Shown here in pieces: positions 1-10,460 of a stretch of DNA of 64,000 bases. Numbering within the stretch: position 1 is the first letter of the stretch; every line of letters starts with the position of its first letter. The translations under genes and the position numbers were made by a program. Source of the DNA: Agapetus fuscipes (lineage: Eukaryota; Arthropoda; Insecta; Trichoptera; Glossosomatidae); the NCBI GenBank assembly GCA_951799405.1, contig OX637362.1, positions 7,332,703 through 7,396,702 on the forward strand, in the 5' to 3' direction. The notes under the pieces were generated by a model that did not search any database, was not told the DNA's origin, and worked only from the letters and a program-made list of their open reading frames with translations.

Positions 1-599
1 AATGTAGGTATCCTTGTAACTTAGATTGGAAATTATAGATAGATCGAATAATTCGGTGTTTAGTTTCTTACTTCAATAAACCATTCGCATTCTCATCAGT
101 TACAGACTCCAGAGTTTCGCTTCCTTCAGAGTTTGTTCGACAGATACAGAAATGCACAAAGACAACCGAAAGTCGGAAAATTGTGCGGATTAGAGAGCGT
201 GCTTCTGACAGCCGCGCAGAGATGGCAGTAGTAATGGTATTCTAATTCGCCATCTTTATTCTGGCGGCGGGCTCCATCACAGACGAAAGTTAGTTGGCGT
301 TTGCTCTGCACTCTCAGAGTAAAGTTTGCAAGACGCGCCGAGGGGGGCCGAGGGTGTCAGGCATGTATTGAAGAGTGGGCTGCTCTCTTCCACTCGATAC
401 TTCACCAATGTGCAAATCAGTACAGACTTTGCTTTCAACTCGTGGGGAGACTGCGGACATGCAGAAGACACCTGTATCAAAATATTCCTCGCATTAATTT
501 CACTTACTAAGACATCGTCACCTAAAAGGTAAAACTGAATAAGTGCTGATTCACCGATTTGAGAAATTATGGATTCAACATTTACTTTCAAAATCGATA
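1..599. other. Unassigned AT-rich DNA
   Basis: I recognise no gene or repeat here. Short overlapping frames exist on both strands around 126-760, but they lack known motifs and the minus-strand frame runs through a LINE-A remnant. Confidence 0.4.
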
Positions 600-1003
600 C
601 TTTCAGTTTGCGCATACACATGACAACTTGAAAACCCATTTTCAAATGAACATCTTGCCGACCTTCCCTGAAACAGGGGGGATGTTGGCAAAGTGAACCA
701 TTATTTATAGTATGCTTGGTCAGCCTCATCATCCCCTTAGTGCTTGTTTGCCTTTTATCCATCAGAGGTAATTTCAGATGAGCAACGTTTGTATGTGAAG
801 TGTGTACTGTAACAATGTGTCTTATGAAAACTGGATATTGATTGAAAAAAACTCTAGCGTGTTGACGTTTTTATCTTAGCCTAGATTGTGTAGAATGTGA
901 TTCTTCAGACAATTTCATTGAGGATCATCTATAAATCAAATGGCATTTACATAAGCTACCAAGCACTGGGGGGACGCCATACCAACCTATAAGTCAAGGA
1001 ATG
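600..1003 (-). mobile_element. LINE-A 3' end split by a MITE
   Basis: Minus-strand LINE-A 3' segment. It is recognised by the block ccttccctgaaacagggg followed by ggcaaagtgaacca (600-729) and by the distal end accaacctataagtcaagg (979-1003). The two parts are separated by a 248-bp inverted-repeat element. Rejoined, they match other uninterrupted copies, so the MITE landed in an existing copy. The (GATTA)n tail is missing. Confidence 0.8.
730..978. mobile_element. MITE family 1 (AGTGCTTGTTT termini), copy 1
   Basis: Non-autonomous DNA element about 248 bp long. The left end reads ccccttagtgcttgtttg; the right end, reverse-complemented, reads gtccccccagtgcttgg. It has no coding capacity. The flanks read CAT on both sides (727-729 and 978-980), a possible 2-3 bp target duplication. 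Related copies lie at 3122, 13871 and 45895. Confidence 0.75.
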
Positions 1004-1910
1004 AAAAAAAAAACCTTATAATAATTGCTATTTCCATCGATAATACATTGTAGTGTTTTTAGGGTTCTAATGTTTTAAAAATTTTAAATGATGGTCTTCT
1101 TAATTAAAACCGCCGAAGATTTATTTTGGTACACAATTTATTTTACAATGGTTCACTTGTATGGTTGACTTTCGCTAACTTGGCCTGTAACGGCTGAAAG
1201 TATTTCTGAGAATGAATCCTTGCAGACGATTCACGCCTTATAGCTATTACAATAAAAACATTCTAGGCTTAGATTCGTCTTGAAACATCATATTCCACAA
1301 GCTTCTAATACATATATAATATTTTCCTTACTCTAGGTGCTTAATAATAATTCATCCCACAGCTAGAGTCTATATACACCTACCCTATTTATTTTATTTA
1401 AACCTAAGTACTATTCACATAACAATATTCTGGTTAACTTTCCGCAAATGTAACAGGGCATCTTCACATTTTCTTCTGTTTTCTCATCAGCTCAGAGCTG
1501 TGTACATTATTCATGAGTCTCCGTCCCGCCAGTTGCGATCATTCCCGAATGTCGGATTTACATTAACTTGTAAATTCCCTGCCGAGGCTTATAATTTATT
1601 ATTATTATGTGGAGTTGTAAAGAGTTGGCTCCGTTACAGGCAGACGTAGGAACGGATTTAAAACACAAATACAACTCGAGTTCCTCCTCGCTCTGCTCCG
1701 AAGTTCCCTACTCCATGTTTAGGATGTCACTCCTCGCTCTTCAGTCTACTCTCTCATGCACTTTCATACTCTGTGTATTTTAAAACTTCTTGCGAGAATA
1801 AGACTGTTCCATGTTTTGGCAGGAGTGTAACATTATTTATCTTCACTAATAAGTGGGTTTGTTTTCGCAGACTCAGGATTTCAGAATATTGCACATAGGT
1901 ACCTACTCAC
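1004..1910. other. Unassigned DNA
   Basis: AT-rich sequence without a convincing ORF or recognised repeat. A somewhat C-rich patch at 1670-1760 shows no coding signature. Confidence 0.4.
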
Positions 1911-1970
1911 TTATGATGTGTGGAAGTGAGACATGGACGGTAAATGTATGCCAACTAAGTAAAATATGTA
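1911..1970 (+). pseudogene. LINE-A/B ORF scrap (YGSETWTVN region)
   Basis: About 60 bp matching the segment tatggaagtgaagcatggac of the LINE-B ORF at 27757; here it begins atgatgtgtggaagtgagac. It is truncated on both sides. Confidence 0.6.
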
Positions 1971-2114
1971 TGCCAGTGGCGAAGAGTGCCATACAAGCCG
2001 ATTCCCATTAAAATGAGGCAAAAATGATAAAAAAAAAGTAGACTGCATGGTTTCAATGGGGAAAAAATACGTATTGTTTCTTTAAATTTTTTTTTTCATC
2101 TTCAGGAGCAAAAG

Positions 2115-2347
2115 GTTCCTTTAATAAAACCTTGGTATGAGGTGGATCCCTATGCTGTATAAACTTGATTCACTTTTGCCAATGCCCCCTAGTTTCAGGA
2201 AAAAGCGGAAGGAGTTGCAAGTATCTTCATGTGAGGTTTGGTTAATTTTGTAAGTACGCATGCAGCATGTGTAAATGCGAACTTACCCGTGTTTGATTGT
2301 AGGCGTGAAATAAATATGTTTAGGCCTTAAATGCAATGTCTTTGTAA
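2115..2347 (+). mobile_element. LINE-A 3' end, diverged
   Basis: Old plus-strand copy starting gttcctttaataaaacc (for gttccttgacttataggt) and passing through the tttcagg..gagttgca block. It ends near aatgcaatgtctttg without a GATTA tail. It is closest to the variant branch at 12331 and 29403, which has cttacatgtgcctg and aggcatgca. Confidence 0.7.
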
Positions 2348-2506
2348 AATAGAATACAGATTGCTGGGGAAGACCAGTGACGAGGATGATTAACAATCTT
2401 CGGTAAAGGATACAACAAGAGAAGAACGACTTTTCACACGATACTTATTGATTATCGGAGAGGCTATGTGAAAGCATTCATACATCTCCATACGTCGACC
2501 CGGTAA

Positions 2507-2595
2507 TCTATAGACAACCGGGCAGAATGTGTCTTGTCTGCAACGGGCCTTAGATGCTTTTACACTAGACGCATTCTGCCCGGATCGTCTATAGT
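2507..2595. repeat. Inverted repeat with a third, direct copy
   Basis: The arm tctatagacaaccgggcag (2507-2534) is repeated in inverse at 2567-2595 with few mismatches. A third copy lies direct at 2631-2665 (gacccgataatccatagac). The arrangement suggests termini of a small foldback DNA element plus a remnant end of another copy. Confidence 0.65.
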
Positions 2596-2670
2596 TTGTC
2601 CCACATACATCCCACACTCTCCTAGACTTTTGACCCGATAATCCATAGACAACCAGGCAGAATTCAAGTC

Positions 2671-3121
2671 AAGTCGGTAACGAGCATAATTCTGCATTTT
2701 TTTTTAACGCGATTTTACATTTAGGTACTTGTATGGAATTATTCATTAGTACATTTAAACATAAAAGAGTTGGAAATTCAATTTGTCTTTTTACATTTTT
2801 GTGAGTTTGACATGAAATGGAATAAAAAATATAAGTCTCGTAGCAAATGAACATGATGTCATTATTGTTTACACAAAGCTCAATAATGCATTTTTAAATA
2901 AACACGTACAAAACACAATTACCCACAAAAAAAAGTCAAAAGTCAAAATACTAAAAAAATTATGCAATTTCATTGACAGGGAAAAGAGTATGGACATGAC
3001 TAAAACTTGCCAGCATACAATTTACTCGTGGGTCAGATTGTTCGCTAATACACAGAATTGCAAACTCACTACAAGCTACACTTATAGTGTTACATCTTAA
3101 CACATTTTCCCCGACATGTCG
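2671..3121. other. Unassigned AT-rich DNA
   Basis: Poly-A/T tracts and no recognised element. The longest open frame (2669-2854, minus) is 61 codons and looks random. Confidence 0.4.
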
Positions 3122-3341
3122 TCCCTCTAGCGCTTGTTTGTGTTATGTCCACCAGAGGTAATTTCACATGAGCAATGATTGTATGTGTACTGAAACAATG
3201 TGTCTTATGAAAACTGGAAATTTATTTTAAAAGTGTTTAAAACAACTCTCACATAATCATGTTTTATGTTTTATTCTTAACTCAGATTGTGTAGAATGTG
3301 ATTCTTTAGTCGATTTCCTCGAAAGGTCATTTTTTAATCAA
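3122..3341. mobile_element. MITE family 1, copy 2, right end lost
   Basis: It begins ccctctagcgcttgtttgtg and follows the family interior (gaggtaatttcacatgagca, tgtgtcttatgaaaactgg, tcagattgtgtagaatgtg). It stops before the right terminal repeat. Confidence 0.7.
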
Positions 3342-3502
3342 AAAATAAAAAAAACAGTAAGAAGACGATGTGGCGTCTCGCTTTCGCTAAGGGCAGTCGG
3401 AACCTCTGAAAAGTTATCTCCATTATTTTTTATCCTTGTATTGCTCGTTCAATTTATTCATATCCATCACCTATTTTATATATTTGCTTCCCTTACGGTT
3501 TT

Positions 3503-3530
3503 TAATCTATAATCTAAGTTGCAAAGACAT
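3503..3530 (-). mobile_element. LINE-A tail fragment
   Basis: Only the terminal 28 bp (taatctataatctaagttgc) of a minus-strand LINE-A copy, abutting a LINE-B fragment. Confidence 0.6.
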
Positions 3531-3544
3531 AATGACAATTGAGA

Positions 3545-3803
3545 CATATTGAAAGAATGGAACGACTCACGAATAAACTGTACAGAGAAAATGTCAGAGG
3601 AAAGCGTAGAAGGGAAATATTGAAGAAGGAATAGATAGACCAAATAGCTCAATAGAACCTGCAGAGTGAGAATAAGAGAAGAGTATGTACGAATAAAGTG
3701 ATGAATGTTGAAGAGATGAAAGAGGTATGCAAGGACAGAAAGAGGTGGAGACGCATTTGCGGAGATACCGGCCACCCCAAGTGGTAACAGTAACAGTTTC
3801 ATG
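3545..3803 (+). pseudogene. LINE-B ORF C-terminus and 3' end, 5'-truncated
   Basis: The plus strand encodes a broken version of the retrotransposon C-terminus: HIERMERLTNKLY, NVRGKRRR, then EVCKDRKRWRRICG. It has at least two in-frame stops. It ends in a short 3' UTR and a (TAACAG) tail, matching LINE-B at 27757 and 55503. The 182-codon minus-strand frame across 3476-4024 is an antisense shadow. Confidence 0.75.
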
Positions 3804-4741
3804 TCCAGACATGCGCTAGAGATCCTGCATGATTGGATGTTGATGTGATTTCCATAACGAGGTGGAACCAAACAATGCGCGTAACAAGCAGACACACACG
3901 TGCAGGTGCGCGCATACAACTGCTGCCTAGCTGCGCTTACATTACAATATATATAATGTGTGCGTACGTGTGTGTGTGTATGTTTGTGTGTGTTTGGTCC
4001 AGAGGGATTTCCAGCCCCAGCCATTTTGTAACAAAAAATAAATGTTTCAAGTGACAGAAGGATTTCTTAAAAAAAAAATGTATAAATACCTGCAGCTGCA
4101 ATATCTCGCATTACCTTCGTATTTGAATCTTAAATGACATAATATAAAGTTCATTCAATGAATTGCATAATTTAGTTAAATACCATTTTAAAAAACGTCT
4201 GAAAATACTGCATTTTTTCGTTTTTACGAAAAGGTACACTTTGCCTCAAATTTTTATCTATTTTTTTACTTAAAATGTATCAGTTTTTTTAATATTACAT
4301 ACGATTGTGTAGAAAATGCATTAAGCTTGAATATTAAAAAAAAATATATTCAGGCACTTAAAAGGTCAAATTGTAACTATGTTAATATAAATTATAAAAT
4401 GCATGAACAAAAATGATATAAATCTGAATATCAGATTAATTATATTGGACTTTTCAGAAGCTGTGGGCTACTCTATTATCCTGAAAATGCTCAAATTTAT
4501 TTTGATGGAAAAAAAAAATCATTGGTTTTCACAAAGCTTGCATAGTATTTGAAATCTCTCCATGCGAACCAATGATAAAAGTAAAAATTAAAAATATTTG
4601 CTTTTCCCATTTAAACATACCGAAACCGAATTTAAAACCATGTACATATTATGTCTGAGTACCTGCGTGCTCCTCTATTTGCTGTGTTGATAAAAAATAG
4701 TAAAAATCCTGGGCACGCACTAGAAATGTTATTCATATGAA
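3804..4741. other. Unassigned AT-rich DNA with a GT microsatellite
   Basis: A (GT)n-rich stretch occupies about 3957-3993. The rest is AT-rich with several homopolymer A/T runs and no recognised element. Confidence 0.4.
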
Positions 4742-5353
4742 ATTTCGAACAAAATCACCCCTGTCTCAGGGAAGGACGGCAAGAGTTGCAAGGCTTATGT
4801 TCTGTAACGAGATGAATTTGTTTGTTTGGTGGAATGGAACATGAGATTTGAATTTGAATGGAAAAAGGAAAACAAAAGAATGCAGAAAGAGAGGAGAAGC
4901 TTGCCTGGCGTGAGAGCCACAAGCATGTGAATTTGGTCATAATTAATATTGCTGTGGTTTATTATATATACATTGTGATTGTGGAATAATAAAGTGTGTT
5001 TAAATGTTTGATTCCTTGTCTGTTTTATAAGTGATATTATTAAGTGATTTGTAGCAGAGCCACAAATGGTGTGAGAGAGTTCTCCTGAGCACGGCTTGAG
5101 TCTTGAAGCGGATTTTGAACGAACGAAAAGTTAGCAGTGAATATCCTCACATATTACAAACATCCTAATTGAATACTATCAAAAGAATAACCCTCACAGT
5201 TCATTTGAGATTGGGTTTTTATATTGTAGGTCCACATGCGGCATGTGTTAGCGCGAAATTATACATATCTGCTTGTGGGAATGCATTTAATATTATCCTT
5301 AAATGATATATATCTTTGCAGCTTAGATTAGATTAGATTAGATTAGATTAGAT
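4742..5353 (+). mobile_element. LINE-A 3' end interrupted by a solo LTR
   Basis: The plus-strand copy is interrupted after ggcttatgttc (4802) and resumes at gttcatttgagattggg (5199). It ends in a clean (GATTA)n array at about 5325-5353. The LTR insertion accounts for the gap, so this copy predates it. Confidence 0.85.
4803..5198 (+). mobile_element. Solo LTR, family 1
   Basis: A 396-bp unit starting TGTAACGAG and ending CCTCACA, flanked on both sides by GTTC (4799-4802 and 5199-5202) inside a LINE-A copy. TG..CA ends and a short exact target duplication are the hallmarks of an LTR retrotransposon integration reduced to one LTR by recombination. An AATAAA at 4988 and a TATA-like attatatatac near 4960 are consistent with LTR transcription signals. 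No internal coding region, primer-binding site or second LTR is present. The superfamily cannot be named from the LTR alone; 4-bp duplications are common in Gypsy-type elements. Confidence 0.85.
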
Positions 5354-5432
5354 CATGAAAAAATATAATAAAAGTCGTAGGTCTTTTTATATTATTGAGT
5401 ATATTTGTTAGAATTATTGCAACACATAAGTC

Positions 5433-5518
5433 ATCTATCTTTTATTTAAGTTGCAAAGATAATAATATATTACACGCATTCTTACAAGCAGACACGTGTT
5501 TGCAAATGCTGCATGTTA
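5433..5518 (-). mobile_element. LINE-A 3' fragment
   Basis: Minus-strand piece: aagttgcaaagataataata, then acaagcagacacgtgt. It abuts SINE-A at 5519. Confidence 0.65.
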
Positions 5519-5720
5519 ACCGTCGCTGGGTGAAACAATCTTATACCTTTACCAAAGATCGGTCACTTACTAAAGGTCCATCCAGCCTTACAGCAACTGT
5601 GTATTCCTTGAAAATTTGCGCTTTCTACAGTGACGACGAAGCTCGCAGAGGGCTCTTGAGGTGTGATACACACAAAAACAGGGCTCACCAAATAAATCAT
5701 CTTAATATTATTATTATTAT
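5519..5720 (+). mobile_element. SINE-A, 5'-truncated
   Basis: It lacks the tRNA-like head but keeps the body (accaaagatcggtcac, ggtccatccagccttacagc). It ends with the tail shared with LINE-E (gagggctcttgaggtgtgat, then acacacaaaaac) and a (TTA)n end at 5704-5720. Confidence 0.85.
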
Positions 5721-5990
5721 CAGCCCAGGCACGCACATTAGAGCTGCAGGTATCCACCTTTGCGTCCACACGTGGTCAGCGGTCAGGCCAGCGTTTACTA
5801 TCGGAGCGGCACTAAAAGCTGCCGCCGCGGGAACTTTCAGATTCATGAGCTTTTATCGTGCTAGTTAGGGAGCCCATTGGGACCAGCGAGGCTGTGGACA
5901 AACTCAACTACCTGCACAGGGAAACTAGGAGGTGAGAGGTTTTGTGTTTTAGAAAGGAATGGGATGTATAATATTGTACACACACTCCGT

Positions 5991-6238
5991 GACTTATAGG
6001 TTGGTATGCGGCTGTTAACCCATGCTGTAGAAGATGGTTCACTTTGCGAATGTCACCCTTGTTTCAGGAAAGGTTGGCAAGAGTTGCAGGGTGCATGTTC
6101 ATTTGAGATTCGGTTTTTTGTAATAAAAGTCCACATGCGGCCATGTCTGCTTGTGAAAATGCATATAATGTGAATCCTTAATGTTACATATATTTGCGAA
6201 TTCGATTAGATTAGATAAGATTAGATTAGATAGATTAG
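5991..6238 (+). mobile_element. LINE-A 3' end
   Basis: Plus-strand copy from ctccgtgacttataggttgg to an imperfect GATTA array (6203-6238). About 20 bp after ccacatgcgg are missing. It abuts a LINE-C2 coding fragment. Confidence 0.85.
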
Positions 6239-6242
6239 TGCA

Positions 6243-6422
6243 TTTGCAGTTGTTGGTCATCTGGCCTGGAACCACCTGCCACATCATGTGAGAGAGCTAA
6301 AGGAGCATGGAAAGTTCCGGAAAGCACTGAAGACAACCAAATTTCTGGCATCATTTGCACAAGCGCCCTTGGAGTGACTACATCACGAAACGGCGCTATA
6401 AAGAAATCATCATCATTTTTAT
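6243..6422 (+). pseudogene. LINE-C2 ORF C-terminus
   Basis: Codons 6243-6374 read AVVGHLAWNHLPHHVRELK, then FRKALKTTKFLASF and a stop at 6375. This is the typical last segment of CR1/L2-like RT proteins: a small-residue/AWN..LP/VR block followed by F..ALKT.LF. The 3' UTR ctacatcacgaaacggcgct recurs near 13600 and at 19600-19648. It is severely 5'-truncated. Confidence 0.75.
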
Positions 6423-6558
6423 TAGACACATCAAAGTTTCGTGGTTTGTCTGAAAAAGTATATTGCTGTGAAGTAGGTATACGGCTGTAAGCTCGGCATT
6501 AATTTGCTTTATGTGAATATTGCATAACTATCTAATTAGTTCTTTATTTTTGTAAAAA

Positions 6559-6870
6559 ATCCGGCTTAGAGTTAAGTTGGTTAATTGTTTGTAATCCATG
6601 CTTGAGAACATGAGTCCAATCCCCGTGGAAGGTGACAGAAATGATTTCCTGTTTCAGTGTGTATTTCAAATCTCAAAAATATACTAGCACTGTGCTCTTA
6701 GCGTTCACAAGAATGAGAAGCAGCTTCCTCGAAAGCTGGGCAACCTCTTCAATTTAAGTGGTAGGCATAAGGCTGGCTCAATCACCTGTGTAAATAAATA
6801 GGTTCAACACGCCACATGCAACTTCTGTAAAGACAACGCAGTAAAAAGTAACACTCATGCGCAGTTTAGT
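6559..6870 (+). mobile_element. SINE-B, old full-length copy
   Basis: The whole family pattern can be followed: a decayed tRNA-like head (ccggcttagagttaagttgg), gtgacagaaatgatttcctg, ttcacaagaatgag, aagctgggcaacctc, aataaataggttcaacacgc, and the end gcagtttag. Many substitutions indicate age. Confidence 0.75.
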
Positions 6871-6995
6871 TTTTTTTGTTGTTCAGTCCATATAAACTTT
6901 CTCTTCATAAGTGATTGTTGGGCATATATAAACGACTCTTCAACTTTCATAACGGCATATTAAATACTGACGGTATTATAACCTTACAGCTTCCA

Positions 6996-7300
6996 TCTAC
7001 GCGTCTACGCATCTACGTGGCTACGAATCTATGCGTCTACGCATCTACCCGTATACGTGTTCACGCGTCTACGCATCTACGAGGCTACGAATCTATGCGT
7101 CTACGCATCTACCCGTATACATGTTCACGCGTCTACGCATCTATGTGGCTACGAATCTATACATCTATGCATGTACGCATCTACGTTTTTTGGCATCTAC
7201 GCGTTAAGGTATCAAGGCATCTACGCATCGATGCGTACACGTATCTACACAACCACAAAACTACGAGTTTACGCATCAAAGCGTATACGCATCTTCGCCA
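6996..7300. repeat. Nested tandem repeat: 8-bp unit in a 64-bp higher-order unit
   Basis: The basic unit is CTACGCAT-like (ctacgcgt, ctacgcat, ctacgtgg, ctacgaat and so on). Eight units form a 64-bp block beginning gcgtctacgcatctacg at 7001, 7065 and 7129. The array decays into looser octamers up to about 7300. Because 8 is not a multiple of 3, two reading frames stay open across it; they carry no amino-acid conservation signal and are artefacts of the repeat. Confidence 0.85.
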
Positions 7301-7334
7301 GTAAGTGCGCTTCAGTAAATAAATTAATATCACG

Positions 7335-7572
7335 ATCATTCAGTTGGTGAGCGCTATTTTTGTGAGAATCACACCTCAAAAGCAGTCTTCAAGCTTTATT
7401 ACCGCTATAGAAAAATTCTCAAACAAGACGTAGTTGGTGTTATGTTAGATGGATCTTTGGTTACAGGTCAAATGATTTTTTCAACACAATGAAGAGCATA
7501 TTCGAAATTTAAATGATAATTTGAAATCAACACAACCTTCCGGTTGCGTGTCTTGAGCGTTAACCGCTGAAC
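7335..7572 (-). mobile_element. SINE-A, old copy
   Basis: The minus-strand order is tail (gagcgctatttttgtgag, cacacctcaaa), body (caagacgtagttggtgttat) and the end of the head (cttgagcgttaaccgctgaa). It is strongly diverged. Confidence 0.7.
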
Positions 7573-7875
7573 CAAAGAAAGGTGACAGCCTATGTTTTTT
7601 AAAGGAATCGCTTAATTTGTGTGTCAGGAGCAATTGCAAGGCCCTGTGAGAGCCCATTACGAGTGCTTGTTCAGTACTCATAGCAGTTGTGGTTCGGTAA
7701 AGTACCTTCTTCGTCATATACGGGAGAAATGTATGGCCATATGGTCATGCAGTTTCTCTTGCTGTTTTCTACAATCTCTCCCTAGGGAACTAATCTCAAG
7801 AATGGATGTTTTGCTTCTTTTCCACAATATCAAATTTAAAACAGATTTTTTTCTCTTTTTTTTATTCTGGGTTAA
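7573..7875. other. Unassigned DNA
   Basis: A 92-codon plus frame (7619-7897) runs into the adjacent foldback element, so it is probably fortuitous. No motif is visible. Confidence 0.35.
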
Positions 7876-8063
7876 AAGTCTCGACGACCATCGATAGATC
7901 TTACAATATATATTTGAAGATAGGACGGAATAATAAATAACGGCGTATCAACAGCTTATCCATTTCATATGGAACAACGATCAGTTGTTCAGGCACCGAC
8001 ATGTTTTATTCCGTCCTATCTTCAAATAGGTGCTATAAGATCTACCAACGGCCGTCGAGACTT
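7876..8063. mobile_element. Foldback/MITE family 2, copy 1
   Basis: The ~57-bp arms begin AAGTCTCGACG at both ends (right arm on the minus strand) and reach gaagataggacggaataa inside. The 188-bp unit has a short unique centre and no ORF. The tip AAGTCTC and the motif GGTAGATC recur in the foldback at 30314. Confidence 0.85.
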
Positions 8064-9582
8064 CCATTCCTGTGCAGCAAACACACTAAATTAAAGAAAA
8101 TCTAGAGGTCTATGACACTTTGGAATGCCACGGAGGTGTTGTTGCTGGTGATGTGGTGGTTGATCCTTTATTGGTCCTGATCCTTTGTAGCAGGGCTGTT
8201 AGTTACGAATTGTTATGTCGTGTGTTATGTTGGCTTTGGTTTAAGACACTAAAAGGAAATGGCGATTGATATTGGTTTTAAATAAAACAGGATTGAATTG
8301 GGCTGGGAGCACATATGCCGGTAACTTTCAAACAACGGGCTAAGGAATGGATATCGTCTGCAAAGAGATGAATGCGAGCCGTTCTACAAGTTACCCTTGT
8401 GTCGAGAGGAGGAGGTATAAGTGAGGATATTTCATCAAAACAGACACCGTTATAGTACCTTTAGAAGGGTTTGAAGATCTCTACATATCTTCTGAGCTCG
8501 AGGGAATGTAGGTTGGCTGGGAGAGTAGGGTCATCGATTAGCTTCACTGTTCTTCTTGGAACAAAACACTTTGGAATACCGGACTCCAGATGACATTTGT
8601 ATTTGATAATAATTGGTCAGATTTGGCATTTATTCAGAGTCAGTAACGACGTATGTATATAAGGTTGCCGGTGATTTTTTCTTAAAAGATTGATATGAAA
8701 ATCCTTTAGGTAATCGTTTTCTAATGGCCAAGACATTAGATTAAGGACAGTCAATACCATAGTAAGTAGTTGAATCGGTGGCTGAATTTTAAAATTGCTC
8801 GAATAATATTCATTTGAATCTATGAATAGGTATCTCAAGATCTCTTAAAAATGATGGAAATCTGTAAAAACCTTTCGTGATATAAAATGGATCTGGCAGT
8901 AGAATAGCAAGCGGCCGAAACATGCAGAAAACAAATAAAATTACGGTTTTTATATTTTGTTTCAAAAATTAGTGGGAAAAAGCATTTTTTTTAAATCCAC
9001 GAAATACAATTAGTTAGGTACCTCACTGAGTTCAAATGGGAAAGTACTCTTCATATCAGTTGAAATTAGATTTGCAATCCTGCAGTTGCCACATTGTTAG
9101 TAAAATTGAATAAAAAAAAAAACAAAAATCCAAAAAGTGGTGATTTAATGTTTGTACTGGCGGGGTGTTGCCACCCACACAGGAAATATATTCCGGTGCC
9201 TCATCAACGTTTTGCCGCGATTCCGCATTTCAAATCGGAAAATTTCACTCTGCCAACATTGTCAACAGTAAAAAGCAAACATGAATTTCACAGTTACATT
9301 TCGCCGACATATTTGTGGTATTTATCCAAATTTCGGCCACACCCGTTTCGACTCAATCCGTTAGTTTGGTTTTCATTTGATAGAGTGAGGTTTCAAATGG
9401 AATAATTTCCTGATGAGTTTACTTTACACTTTTTTTTAATGGAACCGGTCGTTAGCTGTTTTGGTTAGATGTTGACTTTACTGAATTAATGGCAGGGTTC
9501 GAATCCACAGACCTATTGTAGCTTCGATAGAAAAATATCTCAAAGAAAAGGAACGCCGCTCTTTAGTTCATCATCTCTTTAC
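8064..9582. other. Unassigned DNA with one 103-codon frame
   Basis: No repeat recognised. A plus frame at 9094-9405 gives a 103-residue, basic and aromatic-rich sequence of unknown type (contains HPHRKYIPVPHQRF). It has no visible domain, splice context or promoter. Most likely non-coding, but I cannot exclude an exon. Confidence 0.3.
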
Positions 9583-9787
9583 AAATAGTTCACTTTAAAA
9601 ATGTCACCCAGGTTTCAGGGAAAGTCGGTAAGAGTTGCAGGGCTTATGTTTATTTAAGATTGGGATTTCTATTGAAGGTTCTCATGTTGCAAATTTAAGT
9701 GCAAACTTATACGTGTCTGCTTGTGGGAATATATTGAATATAAATCTGAAATGTAATATATCTTTGCAACTAAGACATAAGATTATA
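9583..9787 (+). mobile_element. LINE-A 3' end, diverged
   Basis: It starts at aatagttcactttaaaaatg, passes ggtttcagggaaagtcgg and atacgtgtctgcttgtggg, and ends tttgcaactaagacataag with a decayed tail. Confidence 0.75.
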
Positions 9788-10262
9788 ACCGTTCCATTTC
9801 TAGCGGTGGAATTTATCATGTTTAGTCCATAAAACATTATATCATTACAAATCAAATGTAAGTTAAGAAAATTGCCATAAGTAAGTTTTTTTACTTTTAC
9901 TGTAGATTTTTTGTGTGCCATAAATAAATGAAGCGTCTATATATTGCTACGAATAACCAGTCCCAGCATCAGATGCCTCTCTATAAGCAGCAGCAGTTGT
10001 GGGCGCGCACCTACACGTGGCGTCTTTAATTTTCCGCGTGGCCGCCTCTCCCTGCAGGCAGCTCAGCTGACACACTAAAGCAGAGCCTGCTCTATAGCTG
10101 AGACTGTTCTAGAGCTGAGGATAGCGTGGCGGGAGGGAAAGGGACAAACTCAGCGGAACTAAGCCCCGGAGGTCACAAAGTCACAACTTACAACAATTCA
10201 TGTCTCTGAGATAACTTTTCTATAATCTGTAGTCTATGTTGAAAATATCTACTCTTTTTAAG
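9788..10262. other. Unassigned; GC-richer patch at 9960-10170
   Basis: The patch is richer in GC than its surroundings and contains direct echoes (cagctcagctgac, atagctgagactg, agagctgaggatag). No ORF or known motif supports a gene. Confidence 0.35.
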
Positions 10263-10460
10263 GTATTTATTTATTTATTTATTTATTTATTCATTCTTTA
10301 ACGGCACATTGTGCCTTTTACATGTATACAAAAATATAAATAAAAATACATTACAGACATAACAGTATCAAAATAAAACAGATTCCTACAAAATAAAGCT
10401 TACAATAAGATTAGAATAAGATTACAATAAGATTAAGATTATTACATGCATTTTCAAAAA
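10263..10460 (-). mobile_element. Probable LINE 3' UTR end with (ATTT)n
   Basis: A tttatttatttatttattca array followed by ttaacggcacattgtgcc and acatgtatacaaaaat. It resembles, on the minus strand, the end of CR1/Jockey-like elements such as the LINE-D end at 50540. No coding part is kept. Confidence 0.45.

Noticed and set aside
3476..4024. 182-codon minus-strand ORF as a gene
   Set aside because: It is antisense to a LINE-B fragment and runs into a GT-rich tract; no domain. The 138-codon minus frame at 27832-28248 and the 149-codon one at 55490-55939 are the same artefact.
5325..5353. (GATTA)n arrays as interstitial telomere repeats
   Set aside because: Insect telomeres use TTAGG; here the unit is TTAGA and every array ends a LINE-A copy, so they are retrotransposon tails.
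6996..7300. CRISPR-like array
   Set aside because: Units are contiguous octamers with no unique spacers; the window is eukaryotic.
6915..7350. Overlapping 129- and 97-codon frames as a repeat protein
   Set aside because: The frames stay open only because the 8-bp repeat lacks stops; no start context, and the same text is open in two frames.
9094..9405. 103-codon plus frame as a small gene
   Set aside because: No recognisable family, starts in a poly-A/AAC run, no promoter or polyadenylation context that stands out.
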